From NCBI RefSeq assembly GCF_016110345.1, contig NZ_AP019011.1, positions 2,231,375-2,295,374 of the forward strand: a DNA stretch of 64,000 bases, in the 5' to 3' direction. Positions 16,844 to 26,800 of this stretch are shown one piece after another (positions within the stretch are counted from its first letter, which is position 1; each line of letters begins with the position of its first letter). This DNA comes from Fluviibacter phosphoraccumulans. GTDB lineage: Bacteria; Pseudomonadota; Gammaproteobacteria; Burkholderiales; Rhodocyclaceae. The notes under the pieces were generated by a model. It was not told the origin of the DNA and did no database searches. It saw only the letters and a list, made by a program, of their open reading frames with translations. The position numbers and the translations under genes were made by a program.

Positions 16844-18883
16844 TTATTCAGCTTGATCGGGTGCATGGGCCTCCGGGGCCGGGCGCGGCTCGCTGGCTTC
16901 GGCCTGTTCTTCCTCGGCTTCAGCCAGGGCATCTTCTACCGGCACTTCATCGAGCAGTTCCAGATCGTCCTCGGTCGCTATCTCGACACCTGCCAGCACG
17001 TTTTCAAAGCGGCTGTGAACACTGAGTTCGAGCAGGTCGGGCGCGCCCAGGGTCAGGCTCATCCGGCTACCCACAGGGAGATCGGGGGCGGACGGTACTT
17101 GCACGACGAGCGGTAGACCATCGACCCGCACGTTCGGCGCGTTACGCATGACGGTGCCTTCCACCTGTTCGGTGCCCGTTTGCTGCAGCCAGCGTAGACA
17201 CCAGTAGCGCTCCATGCGGCGCTGGAAGTCGGCGTAACCCGCGTAGGTCAGATCAAAGTCGCGCATCGCCGCAAACAATTCGGCAGAACGCGGTGCAAAC
17301 GGCGCGGGCTTGTCGGACAGTGCTGCAATCAATTGCCACTGGTTGATCAAGTCTGAATAGCGGCGCAGCGGAGAGGTGCTCCAGGCGTAGCAGGCGACGC
17401 CCAGACCCTCATGCGGAATGGCCGAGGTGGTCATGCGTACCTTGCCGGCAACCTGACCGCGATAGAGGCCGGGCACCCCCTTGTCAGCCAGTAGCTGGCC
17501 CCAGGTGGCGTTAGCCAGAATCATTAATTCGGCCACCAGCATGTCGACCGGGCTACCGCGTTTGCGCGCTTCGATATGGACGCGGCAAGCTGCCGGGTCG
17601 AGAATTGCGCCGCTGGTTTTGTCATGCAGCGGCCCGTCGATCTGGTAGTGGTAATCGTGCAGCCCGGCTTGGGCAGAGGGCTTGCCGCGACGGCCTGCGC
17701 AAGCGCCGGCGAATCGCCAGAGTGTGCGCAGGGTGTCGCCATGGGCGCAGTCCGGGATATCGCCGGCATTTAACCGGTCGATGTCCATGTGCGGTTCAAT
17801 TTCATGCAGACGCAGGTTGGCGGCAATGGGCACGCGCTCAACGCGTGACTCATGACTGAGAATCTCGAAGTCATCGCTCACGTTGAGGTAAAGAGAGAGT
17901 GCCGGGCAGGCCTTACCTTCCGCCAGCGTAAAGCGTGCGACCAGGTCGTCGGGCAACATGGTGATCTTATGGCCCGGCATGTACACCGTTGATAGGCGAG
18001 CGCGGGCCACGGCATCGTGCGCTGAGCCGGGCAGAATGCCGAGGCCCGGGGCGGCGATGTGAACGCCGATGCGCCAACCGATACCCGGCAGGCGGGTGAC
18101 CGAGAGGGCATCATCAATCTCGGTGGTGGTGGCGTCATCAATCGACACGGCTTGAACATCGGCCAAAGGCAAATCGCCGACGGCGGCCGGTTCTGGCAGC
18201 TCTGGAAAGCCGATTCCCTTGGGGAAACGCTCTGCAGCAAAACGCCGGAAGTGCCAGTGGTAAGCATCGGGAAAAGCGCCGCAACGCAGCAGTAGCGCCG
18301 CGGGCGATTCCTTGGTCTGCGCACAGGCCACTTCAAAGGCTTTGATTTCAGGGCGGTTGCGATCTGGTTGGACGAGCAGGGCGTCTACTTGATCGATCAA
18401 TTCGGTGGGCAAAGATCCTGCTACCAATTGCGCGACCATGCGTTCGATGGCTTCGGCCTGCAGCCGTTTTTTTTCTGCACCGGCCAAGGCCGCTTTCAGA
18501 ATTTCGGGGGGCGCCCGGCGGAACATGCCCTTGCCGCGACGATGAAAGTACAGCGGCGCGTTCTGCATCGCCAGTAAGAGGGCGGTGGACTCAATGGCCG
18601 ACGGGCTATGACCGAAATAATCTGCGGCAATGTCCGTAAAACCGAAGTCGGTCTCCGGTGCGCATTCCCAAAGAAAGGCCGGGTCCATATCCGCCGCCAT
18701 GGGTTCGGCAGCGGGGAGCAACTGTGCCGGTGCAGGCGTTTTAAAGCGCAACAACACCTGCGCCGCTTTCAGCTTCTGACGTTTGCCACCGGGCAGTTCT
18801 ACCTGCAGGGTCGTGTTCTGGTCAGCCTGGATGGTGGCGGCACGAAAAGTACCGCTCTCCTCGAAGAGGGCGTAGTCACTCAT
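16844..18883 (-). CDS. rnb: RNB-family exoribonuclease (RNase II type)
   Basis: A 679-residue 3'-5' exoribonuclease. The RNB active site is visible as VSIDDATTTEIDDALSV, with acidic residues for the two metals; one position that is Asp in E. coli RNase II is Glu here, as is common in this shorter branch of the family. CAWSTSPLRRY-like SPLRRYSDLINQWQL and an S1-like C-terminal part follow. The last 40 residues are very acidic (DALAEAEEEQAEASE). Uncertainty is only over naming it rnb or simply RNB-domain ribonuclease. It lies 15 bases after uppP and 42 before tonB. Confidence 0.9.
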   Translation of the reverse strand: MSDYALFEESGTFRAATIQADQNTTLQVELPGGKRQKLKAAQVLLRFKTPAPAQLLPAAEPMAADMDPAFLWECAPETDFGFTDIAADYFGHSPSAIESTALLLAMQNAPLYFHRRGKGMFRRAPPEILKAALAGAEKKRLQAEAIERMVAQLVAGSLPTELIDQVDALLVQPDRNRPEIKAFEVACAQTKESPAALLLRCGAFPDAYHWHFRRFAAERFPKGIGFPELPEPAAVGDLPLADVQAVSIDDATTTEIDDALSVTRLPGIGWRIGVHIAAPGLGILPGSAHDAVARARLSTVYMPGHKITMLPDDLVARFTLAEGKACPALSLYLNVSDDFEILSHESRVERVPIAANLRLHEIEPHMDIDRLNAGDIPDCAHGDTLRTLWRFAGACAGRRGKPSAQAGLHDYHYQIDGPLHDKTSGAILDPAACRVHIEARKRGSPVDMLVAELMILANATWGQLLADKGVPGLYRGQVAGKVRMTTSAIPHEGLGVACYAWSTSPLRRYSDLINQWQLIAALSDKPAPFAPRSAELFAAMRDFDLTYAGYADFQRRMERYWCLRWLQQTGTEQVEGTVMRNAPNVRVDGLPLVVQVPSAPDLPVGSRMSLTLGAPDLLELSVHSRFENVLAGVEIATEDDLELLDEVPVEDALAEAEEEQAEASEPRPAPEAHAPDQAE

Positions 18884-18898
18884 AATTTGGCCGTGGGG

Positions 18899-19723
18899 TT
18901 AATGCGCAGACCAGCTCACCACGCCGGTATAGGCGGTGATCAGCACAATCAGGCCGAAGACGATCCGGTACCAGGCAAAGATAATGAAGTTATGCGTGGT
19001 GATGTAGCGGAGCAGCCAGCGGATACAAAGAAACGCAGAAACAAAAGCGGCAACAAAGCCCACCGCCCACATGCTCAGGTCGGTCTGCTGAATCGTTGCC
19101 CATTCTTTGTAGACCTGATAAATCGTAGCAACGCCCAGTGTCGGAATCGCCAGAAAGAAGGAGAATTCCGTGGCGGCTTTGCGGGATAGCCCCATGAGCA
19201 GACCACCAATAATCGTGGCGCCAGAACGGGAGGTGCCGGGAATTAGTGCCAGCGCCTGGATGCAACCCAGCATGAGGGCATCTTTGAGCGTCAGGTCGTC
19301 GACCGATGGGACGCGAACGCGATGGGTTCGTTTTTCTGCCCAGAAAATAAACAGCGCGCCAATGATAAAGGCAGCAGCGACCGAGATCGGGTTAAACAGA
19401 TGGGCTTTGATGGTTTTGTGGAACATCAGGCCCAGCACGGCCAATGGCATAAAGGCAACCGCCACATTGATGATCAGGCGCTGCGCTTTGCGGCTGGTCG
19501 GGCAGGAGGCAATCGTTTCCCAAAGGCGGGCGCGGTACTCCCAGACGACGGCCAGAATGGCGCCGAACTGGATAACAATTTCAAAAATCTTGCCGGCTTC
19601 ATCGTTGAAATCGAGCAGATCACCCGCCAGAATCAGGTGGCCGGTCGAAGAAATCGGAAGAAATTCGGTCAGACCTTCGACAATGCCGAGAATCAGAGCC
19701 TTGAGCAGCAGAACGGTATCCAT
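18899..19723 (-). CDS. uppP: Undecaprenyl-diphosphate phosphatase
   Basis: UppP (BacA) removes a phosphate from undecaprenyl diphosphate so that the lipid carrier can be recycled for cell-wall synthesis; extra copies give bacitracin resistance. The 274-residue membrane protein has both signatures: EGLTEFLPISSTGHLIL near residue 17 and LIPGTSRSGATIIGGLLMGL near residue 163. About eight membrane helices are visible. It is the first clear gene of the minus-strand run that continues into rnb, tonB, aroE and mtgA; wall functions (uppP, mtgA) stand at its ends. Confidence 0.97.
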   Translation of the reverse strand: MDTVLLLKALILGIVEGLTEFLPISSTGHLILAGDLLDFNDEAGKIFEIVIQFGAILAVVWEYRARLWETIASCPTSRKAQRLIINVAVAFMPLAVLGLMFHKTIKAHLFNPISVAAAFIIGALFIFWAEKRTHRVRVPSVDDLTLKDALMLGCIQALALIPGTSRSGATIIGGLLMGLSRKAATEFSFFLAIPTLGVATIYQVYKEWATIQQTDLSMWAVGFVAAFVSAFLCIRWLLRYITTHNFIIFAWYRIVFGLIVLITAYTGVVSWSAH

Positions 19724-19828
19724 GCGGGGGTCTTTGTGCGCGAGAAATCAGGCCGTGATTCTAGCATCCGGCACGAGCGGGAAGCTGAAATGCCCGCGAC
19801 ATGAAAGCCTTGCGGCGTGATCCAGTGC

Positions 19829-20299
19829 TCAGTGATCCCGGCTGTCGGGGTGATGCGTCACTTGCTTATTCATCGGCCAGAATTTCTGCATCTCGATAAA
19901 TAGGAAAGATGCCGACCAGGTGATGAGGACAAAACCCGTAAGCGCTTCCAGTCCGGGCAAGAAACGCAGGTCGCCATTGGCCGCGACATCGCCAAACCCC
20001 ACGGTGGTAAACGAAATCCATGAGAGGTAAACGCAATCACTCAGCAGATCGGGGGTGGTCATCCCGAATAAATTGCCCAGGCCGAGTTGGATCATGCTGT
20101 AGCAGCCCAGGGCAAAGACCCAGATTTCAACGGCGTGCGCGATCAGAATAACGAATATGCCGAGCAGCACGCGATAGCGCGGCGGCACGTTCGACAGGTT
20201 CGGCAAATGGCGCGCCAAGCTGTAGAGCGTTTCATAGTGAATAAACACGGCAATGGCGATGAGGGCGCCATTCAGTGTCCAGGTCAGAAAGGAGTGCAT
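19829..20299 (-). CDS. Two-helix potassium channel-like protein
   Basis: A 156-residue membrane protein with about four hydrophobic segments. Near residue 100 it carries SWISFTTVGFGDVAANGDL, in which TVGFGD is a potassium selectivity-filter sequence of the ion-trans_2 class. No RCK/TrkA regulatory domain is fused. Four such subunits would form one pore. It is oriented like uppP, 105 bases upstream, and is divergent from the ATP-grasp gene. The ion-channel class is well supported; the stimulus that opens it is unknown. Confidence 0.8.
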   Translation of the reverse strand: MHSFLTWTLNGALIAIAVFIHYETLYSLARHLPNLSNVPPRYRVLLGIFVILIAHAVEIWVFALGCYSMIQLGLGNLFGMTTPDLLSDCVYLSWISFTTVGFGDVAANGDLRFLPGLEALTGFVLITWSASFLFIEMQKFWPMNKQVTHHPDSRDH

Positions 20300-20372
20300 G
20301 CAAGCGTTTAGTCGGTGATTTGCGCCATCCTAGCATTTTCATGAGGCGGTGCTGATTTGCCCGTGCGCCACC

Positions 20373-20419
20373 GCACCATAACGGGGCGACGACGACGCGC
20401 TTGCACCACGGCAGGGCGC
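20373..20419 (+). promoter_or_regulatory. Possible NtrC-type enhancer elements
   Basis: Two GCACCA half-sites are seen, at 20373-20378 and 20403-20408. The second is followed after five bases by GGGCGC (20414-20419), which matches four of six positions of the TGGTGC partner in the NtrC consensus. They lie about 70-105 bases before the sigma-54-like element, the usual range for an enhancer. GCACCA is short and can occur by chance in GC-rich DNA, so this is weak evidence alone. Confidence 0.25.
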
Positions 20420-20479
20420 CGGATGCGATCGCTGCCATGGTTGCGAACGAAATGCCTAAGCTATGCGGGGCTGATCGTG

Positions 20480-20496
20480 TTGGCACACTTCTTGTA
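20480..20496 (+). promoter_or_regulatory. Sigma-54-like promoter of the ATP-grasp/alpha-E/Anbu unit
   Basis: TTGGCAC-N5-TTGTA at 20480-20496 resembles the -24/-12 promoter TTGGCAC-N5-TTGCA. The GG pair (20482-20483) and the G of the -12 element (20494) are separated by exactly ten bases as required, but the -12 GC is GT. Transcription would begin near 20507, about 30 bases before the ATG at 20537. A similar element lies before the second half of the cluster. Confidence 0.5.
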
Positions 20497-20536
20497 TTAC
20501 CTAGGGTGATATTTATTCGCACGTGCGAGGATCACC

Positions 20537-21943
20537 ATGTTTGATGAAATGTTGCTGGAAAACGGCACTGTCCGCCCTCACTACGCCGGTTTTGACCGCT
20601 GGAAGTCGAGTCGTGAGTCTGGCTTTCTGGAGAGCAAGAAGGCTGAAGCCGATCATTTGTTCCGCCAGGTCGGGATTACCTTCTCGGTTTACGGGGATGA
20701 CGTGGGTACCGAGCGACTGATTCCTTTCGATCTGGTGCCGCGCATTATTCCGGCGTCGCAATGGGCGCGGCTGGAAAAGGGTCTGGCGCAGCGCGTTCAG
20801 GCACTGAACCTGTTTCTAAAAGACGTTTACGGGCGTGGCGACATTTTGCGCGCCGGTATTATTCCGGCCAACCGCGTGCTCGGTAATGCGCAGTTCCGTA
20901 AAGAAATGCTGGAACTCAATGTGCCGTCCGGCATTTACTCCATGATCGCCGGCATTGACCTGGTTTGTGTGGGTGAGGACGAATGGTACGTGCTGGAAGA
21001 CAATCTGCGCGTGCCATCGGGTGTGTCTTATATGCTCGAGAACCGCAAAATGATGATGCGGCTTTTCCCGGACCTGTTCAGTGCTCACCGTATTGCCCCG
21101 GTGGCGCATTACCCGGACCTGTTGCTCGAAACGCTGCGCCAGGGTGCACCGGATGCCCAGGAAGACCCGACAGTCGTCGTGCTGACCCCCGGTCTCTACA
21201 ACTCGGCCTATTTTGAGCATGCCTTCCTGGCGCAACAGATGGGCGTCGAGCTGGTCGAAGGCAAGGATCTGATCGTGGAAGACGACACGGTCTACATGCA
21301 GACGACGCACGGCAAAAAGCGGGTTGATGTGATTTATCGCCGTATTGATGATGACTATCTGGACCCGGAAGTCTTTAATGCAGACTCTATGCTGGGCGTG
21401 CGTGGCCTCATGCGTGCCTATCGTGCCGGTCGGGTGACTTTGGCCAATGCCGTCGGTACGGGCGTTGCCGATGACAAGTCGATCTATCCCTATGTGCCTG
21501 ACATGATCCGTTTCTATCTGGGTCAGGAGCCAATTCTGCACAATGTGCCGACGCACATCTGTTCGGAAGCCGACTCGCTCAGTTATGTGTTGGATAACCT
21601 AGAAAAGCTGGTCGTTAAAGAGGTTCACGGGGCGGGTGGTTACGGCATGCTGATTGGTCCTTCTGCCTCCAAGGCGGAAATCGCCGAGTTCCGCGCCAAG
21701 CTGATTGCGCAGCCCGACGCCTATATTGCCCAGCCAACCTTGTCATTGTCGACCTGTCCGACGATGGTAGAAAAAGGTATTGCACCTCGCCATATCGATC
21801 TACGTCCTTTCGTGCTGACCTCGCCGTCGGGCGTGCGCATGGTGCCGGGCGGTCTGACCCGTGTGGCGCTTCAGGAAGGCTCTTTGGTCGTTAACTCATC
21901 TCAGGGTGGCGGCACCAAAGACACCTGGGTTGCCGCTGACTAA
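20537..21943 (+). CDS. Circularly permuted ATP-grasp protein (COG2308)
   Basis: A 468-residue protein of the circularly permuted ATP-grasp family (formerly DUF404/DUF407). Recognisable blocks are GITFSVYGDD, FLKDVYGRGDILRAGIIPA, WYVLEDNLRVPSGVSYMLENR, VVVLTPGLYNSAYFEH and VIYRRIDDDYLDP, then GGTKDTWV at the end. ATP-grasp enzymes couple ATP hydrolysis to carboxylate-amine ligation, so a peptide or amide ligase activity is inferred; no substrate is proven for this branch. A GAGG element precedes the ATG. It is followed by alpha-E and Anbu genes in the same direction, the usual company of this family. Confidence 0.92.
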   Translation: MFDEMLLENGTVRPHYAGFDRWKSSRESGFLESKKAEADHLFRQVGITFSVYGDDVGTERLIPFDLVPRIIPASQWARLEKGLAQRVQALNLFLKDVYGRGDILRAGIIPANRVLGNAQFRKEMLELNVPSGIYSMIAGIDLVCVGEDEWYVLEDNLRVPSGVSYMLENRKMMMRLFPDLFSAHRIAPVAHYPDLLLETLRQGAPDAQEDPTVVVLTPGLYNSAYFEHAFLAQQMGVELVEGKDLIVEDDTVYMQTTHGKKRVDVIYRRIDDDYLDPEVFNADSMLGVRGLMRAYRAGRVTLANAVGTGVADDKSIYPYVPDMIRFYLGQEPILHNVPTHICSEADSLSYVLDNLEKLVVKEVHGAGGYGMLIGPSASKAEIAEFRAKLIAQPDAYIAQPTLSLSTCPTMVEKGIAPRHIDLRPFVLTSPSGVRMVPGGLTRVALQEGSLVVNSSQGGGTKDTWVAAD

Positions 21944-21991
21944 TCGATCCGAATCACGCTTAATTACTGCCGTAAATTTTAAGGATGTCAC

Positions 21992-22957
21992 ATGCTTTCC
22001 CGCACCGCTGATAGTCTGTACTGGATGGCGCGCTACACCGAGCGCGCCGAAAACACGGCCCGACTGATTGATATCGGTCTGCAACAGTCGCTATTGCCTG
22101 GCCAGCAGCGTGAGGCTGAGGCCAGCTTGGCTGGCATGCTGGGTCTGGCTGAGCTGCTACCGATTTATCAGAAAAAATTCGGTGATGTGAATCCCGAATC
22201 GGTGATTCGTTTTATGGTGTTGGACGACGAAAATCCTTCGTCCATCTGGTGCAGCCTGCACAATGCCCGCGAAAATGCGCGTGCCGTGCGTGGCCAGATC
22301 ACGACGGGTCTCTGGGAAATAACTAACAGCACCTGGCTGGAGTTTTTGAAGCTCTGTGATGAGGGTTTGCCACTCAATGATCCGGGCAAGTTCTTTGAAT
22401 GGGTGCAGATGCGTTCACACCTCTCACGGGGGGTCACGATCGGCACGATGCTCAAGGATGAGGCATTCCGCTTTATTCGCCTGGGTACCTTTCTGGAGCG
22501 GGCTGATAGCACCGCGCGCATGATCGATGTCCGCTTCCACGACATTGAGTCGCAGGAAGCCAGAACGGCCGAACAGGACGCCGAGGCGCCAGAGCAAGCC
22601 GTGCGCGATTTTTACCACTGGGAAGCCGTGCTGCGCTCGTTGTCTTCGTTCGAGGCCTACCGTAAGGTCTTCCGGGATACCATCAGCGGCACCCGCGTTG
22701 CCGAACTTTTGATCCTGAATCCCGATATGCCACGCTCGATTGCCTCCTGCATGAACGAAGTGGTGGCCAATCTCCGCGAAGTGGGTAACGGTAACTCCGG
22801 AGAAACCCGTCGCCGCGCCGGCAAATTGGCGGCCACGCTCCAGTTTCTGACGATCGAAGAGATTATGGAGACTGGATTGCATGACTGGCTGACAAAATTA
22901 TTAGCCGATATTGATGATCTGGGCGGTAGAATTCGTCAGGATTTTCTTGTTCTCTGA
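21992..22957 (+). CDS. Alpha-E domain protein (COG2307)
   Basis: A 321-residue, mainly alpha-helical protein (formerly DUF403) with the family opening MLSRTADSLYWMARYTERAE and later FLERADSTARMIDVRFHD. The domain has no known catalytic residues and nearly always accompanies circularly permuted ATP-grasp proteins, either as a neighbour or as a fusion. It is therefore thought to be a partner in the same reaction. AAGGATG precedes the ATG at a good distance. It begins 48 bases after the ATP-grasp gene and ends 15 bases before the Anbu gene. Confidence 0.92.
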   Translation: MLSRTADSLYWMARYTERAENTARLIDIGLQQSLLPGQQREAEASLAGMLGLAELLPIYQKKFGDVNPESVIRFMVLDDENPSSIWCSLHNARENARAVRGQITTGLWEITNSTWLEFLKLCDEGLPLNDPGKFFEWVQMRSHLSRGVTIGTMLKDEAFRFIRLGTFLERADSTARMIDVRFHDIESQEARTAEQDAEAPEQAVRDFYHWEAVLRSLSSFEAYRKVFRDTISGTRVAELLILNPDMPRSIASCMNEVVANLREVGNGNSGETRRRAGKLAATLQFLTIEEIMETGLHDWLTKLLADIDDLGGRIRQDFLVL

Positions 22958-22972
22958 CGTTTCCAGATACAT

Positions 22973-23794
22973 ATGACTTATTGCGTAGCCCTGCGGCTCA
23001 ATGCCGGCCTTGTTTTTTTGTCTGACGCGCGTACCAACGCCGGTATCGATCAGATCAGCACCTTTCGTAAGATGAGCCTGGTCGAACGACCGGGTGACCG
23101 CGTCATCGTGATGATGTCGGCCGGTAATCTGGCCATCACCCAGGCCGTACGTCAGGTCCTGGCTGAAAACATGGAGCATGAAAAAGGCCTGCTGGCGGCC
23201 GAAACCATGTATGACGTTGCTCAGCGCGTGGGTGATGCGGTGCGCTTTGTCTACCACCGTGACGCCAAGGCCTTGCAGCAATTCGGCATTGATTTTAATT
23301 GCAGCCTCATCGTTGGCGGTCAGATTGGCAAAGAGCGTTGCCGGATTTTCGAAGTGTATTCGGCAGGTAACTTTATTGAGTGTGCGGAAGAGAAACCCTA
23401 TCTGCAAATCGGTGAATCCAAATATGGCAAGCCGATTCTGGATCGGGTGATTCGTCCAGAAACCTCATTGGGCGATGCGGCTAAGTGCGCCATTGTGTCG
23501 ATGGACTCCACCTTGCGTTCGAATCTCTCCGTGGGTTTGCCGCTGGATATGCTGGTTTATAAAACGGATAGTCTTGAGATTACCCACTTTACGCACATCG
23601 ACGCGACGAATGCCTACTTCAATAGCATCCATGATATGTGGGGCGACAAACTAAAAGAAGTCTTCAGTTCGCTGCCGAATCCGATCTGGACGGAGACCAG
23701 TGCAGAAGAAGCGCGTCTGGTCTCTTTGCGCGTCGGTAATGCAATCGAAACGCGACCGACCCATACCATTCAGACCTTAGCCGGGCAGCAATAA
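22973..23794 (+). CDS. Anbu proteasome-like peptidase (COG3484)
   Basis: A 273-residue member of the Anbu (ancestral beta subunit) family, related to HslV and proteasome beta subunits, which form ring or lock-washer assemblies. The protein starts MTYCVALRLNAGLVFLSDAR, so removal of Met would expose Thr as the N-terminal nucleophile with no propeptide. The supporting Asp (SDARTNAG) and Lys (FRKMSL) of the proteasome triad are present at about residues 18 and 33. The peptidase should therefore be catalytically competent, although Anbu substrates are unknown. No ATPase unfoldase is nearby, which suggests small peptides as substrates. Confidence 0.92.
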   Translation: MTYCVALRLNAGLVFLSDARTNAGIDQISTFRKMSLVERPGDRVIVMMSAGNLAITQAVRQVLAENMEHEKGLLAAETMYDVAQRVGDAVRFVYHRDAKALQQFGIDFNCSLIVGGQIGKERCRIFEVYSAGNFIECAEEKPYLQIGESKYGKPILDRVIRPETSLGDAAKCAIVSMDSTLRSNLSVGLPLDMLVYKTDSLEITHFTHIDATNAYFNSIHDMWGDKLKEVFSSLPNPIWTETSAEEARLVSLRVGNAIETRPTHTIQTLAGQQ

Positions 23795-23831
23795 AGATCA
23801 GGTGGCGAATAAGGCCACCATCTGCACCAGA

Positions 23832-23848
23832 TTGGCACAGCTTTTGCG
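23832..23848 (+). promoter_or_regulatory. Sigma-54-type promoter of the transglutaminase-DUF2126 unit
   Basis: TTGGCAC-AGCTT-TTGCG at 23832-23848 is an exact match to the -24/-12 core: GG (23834-23835), ten bases, then GC (23846-23847). Transcription would begin near 23859, about 28 bases before the GTG at 23887. It sits in the only sizeable gap (92 bases) between the Anbu gene and the next gene, where an internal promoter would be expected. Confidence 0.7.
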
Positions 23849-23886
23849 TAGTAAGACGTGTCCCATGACATCTCCGGAGCTGCGTT

Positions 23887-26800
23887 GTGTCCATTCATGT
23901 TGCACTAAATCACGTCACCCACTACCGCTATGATCGCCCGATTAACCTAGGGCCCCAGATTATTCGCCTGAGACCCTGCGCGCACGCACGTACGCGCATT
24001 CTCAGCTACTCGATGCGGGTCATTCCGGGTGATCACTTCATTAACTGGCAGCAAGATCCGCAAGCAAACTATCTGGCCCGGATGGTCTTTCCGGAAAAGA
24101 CCACCGAATTTCGTATCGAAGTCGATTTCGTGGCTGAAATGGCCGTGCATAACCCCTTCGACTTTTTTCTGGAACCAGAAGCCGAAGAGTATCCCTTCTC
24201 TTATCCAGCCGAGCAGGCGCATGAGCTGCAACCTTATCGTGCCTGCCTGACGCCAACGCCACAGCTAACGGCCTATCTGAAAACGATTCCGCATGAAAAA
24301 GTGCGCACCATCGATTTTTTGGTCGGGCTCAATCAGCGTATCCAGCAGGACATTGGCTACACCATTCGCATGGAGCCCGGGGTGCAGACGCCGGAAGAAA
24401 CGCTCACCAAGCGCACGGGCTCTTGCCGTGATTCCGCCTGGCTGCTTGTGCAGGTGATGCGTCACCTGGGCTTGGCAGCGCGCTTTGTTTCCGGTTACTT
24501 GATTCAGCTGGCACCCGATGTGAAGTCGCTCGATGGCCCCTCGGGTACGGAAATCGACTTTACGGATTTGCATGCCTGGTGCGAAGTCTATCTGCCCGGC
24601 GCCGGTTGGGTCGGCTTAGACCCTACCTCCGGTTTGCTGGCCGGGGAGGGCCATATTCCCGTGGCTTGTTCGCCCGATCCCGGTTCTGCAGCGCCGGTGA
24701 GTGGTGTGACCGATAAATGCGAATGCGAGTTTGAACACAGCATGAGCGTCACGCGCATCTGGGAAGCGCCGCGCGTGACGAAGCCCTATTCCGAAGAATC
24801 CTGGTTGGAAATCGACGCCATCGGCGGTCAGGTCGATGCCGATCTGCAACGCCTGGATGTGCGCCTGACCCAGGGCGGTGAGCCAACCTTTGTGTCGGTG
24901 GATGACCGCGACGGGGCCGAGTGGAATACTGAAGCCATGGGGCCGACCAAGCGCATCCTCAGCGCGACGCTGCTCGATAAGTTGCGTCATGAATATGCAC
25001 CGTTTGGTCTGCGCCATTACGGTCAGGGCAAGTGGTACCCCGGTGAGCAGCTCCCGCGCTGGTCGCTGAATATTTACTGGCGTAAAGATGGTGAACCGCT
25101 CTGGTTGAATCCGAACCTGGTCGCCGATGAATCGCTGGATTACGGTGTGACCGCCGAAGATGCGGCAGCCTTTCTACGCGGTGTAGCAGAACGGCTGGGC
25201 GTCGAACCCAAATGGGTGTTCCCGGCCTTTGAAGACGTCTGGTATTACCTGTGGCGAGAGCGTCGTCTGCCAGAAAACGTGGATCCTTTTGATTCTCGCT
25301 TGGAAGACGAGCTGGAGCGGGACCGTCTACGCAAAGTCTACATGCAGGGCCTCGATAAAGTCGTCGGCCAGGTTCTGCCGATTGCCCGTGCCGCCGGAAA
25401 CCGTTGGCAGAGTGGCCCATGGTTCCTGCGCGATGAACGCTGTTATTTGTTCCCCGGCGATTCGCCGCTGGGTTACCGGATGCCGCTGGATTCTCAGCCC
25501 TGGGTCGCCCGGAGTGACTTCCCCTATATCCACCAGCCAGATCCGACGGTGACGCAACCGGCGTTGCCTTCGCACGAGCAGTTCCGCATCCGGGTGGGCG
25601 CCTTGGCAAAGAACGCCAAGACGCAGGCCTATGCAGATGGCAAAGGCCGGGCAGTCACCAGTGACCCACAAGACGCCCTAAGCAAGCCGAAGATGTTTGA
25701 GTCGGCATCCGGCATCACACGCACGGCCATGTGTGCCGAGCCGCGTGGCGGCAAGTTGTATATCTTTATGCCGCCGACCGAGCGGCTGGAAGATTATCTG
25801 GAAGTGGTCACAGCGGTTGAGGCCACGGCCGAAGCCATGGGTTTGCCGGTGATTCTGGAAGGCTACGAACCCCCCCGCGATGCACGCATCACGGTGTTGC
25901 GTGTGACGCCCGACCCCGGTGTGATCGAAGTCAACGTTCAGCCCGCCAGCACCTGGGATGAGCTGACGCATCATACGAACTTCCTGTACGAAGCCGCACA
26001 TCAGACGCGCCTGTCGACGGAGAAGTTCATGGTCGATGGTCGCCATACAGGCACCGGTGGGGGTAATCACTTTGTGCTCGGGGGCGCCACGCCGAGCGAC
26101 TCGCCATTCCTGCGGCGGCCGGATTTGCTGGCCAGCATGGTGGCCTACTGGCATAACCACCCGGCCTTGTCCTATCTGTTCTCCGGGCTCTTCATCGGGC
26201 CAACGAGTCAGGCGCCCCGCGTTGATGAGGCGCGGCACGAATCGGTGCGTGAGCTTGAAGTGGCTTTTGAAGAGCTGCGTCGCCAACAGAGCCTGTTCAA
26301 CAACGTGCCACCGTGGATGGTGGATCGCGCACTGCGTAATCTGCTGGTCGACGTGACCGGTAATACGCACCGTGCCGAGTTCTGTATCGACAAACTCTAT
26401 TCGCCCGATAGTTCGACAGGTCGCCTGGGCCTCTTGGAAATGCGTGCATTTGAAATGCCGCCGCATGCCCGCATGAGCCTGGCGCAGCAGCTATTGATGC
26501 GGGCACTGGTCGCGCGCTTCTGGCAAAAACCGTATCAGCCGGAAAGCCTGATCCGTTGGGGCACCGGCCTGCATGATCGTTACATGCTGCCGCACTTTGT
26601 CTGGGCAGATCTGTGCGATGTAATTGAAGAGCTGAATCAGTCAGGCTATGCCTTCAAGGCCGAATGGTTTGCGCCGCACTTTGAGTTCCGCTTCCCGCAT
26701 ATCGGTGAAATGGATATTCAGAATGTGCGCATGGACATTCGCATGGCTTTGGAGCCCTGGCATGTGATGGGTGAAGAAGGCGCTCAGGGCGGTACCGTCC

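Noticed and set aside
25678..26466. Minus-strand open frame of 262 codons inside the transglutaminase-DUF2126 gene
   Set aside because: It has no recognisable motif and lies wholly within a well-supported gene on the plus strand.
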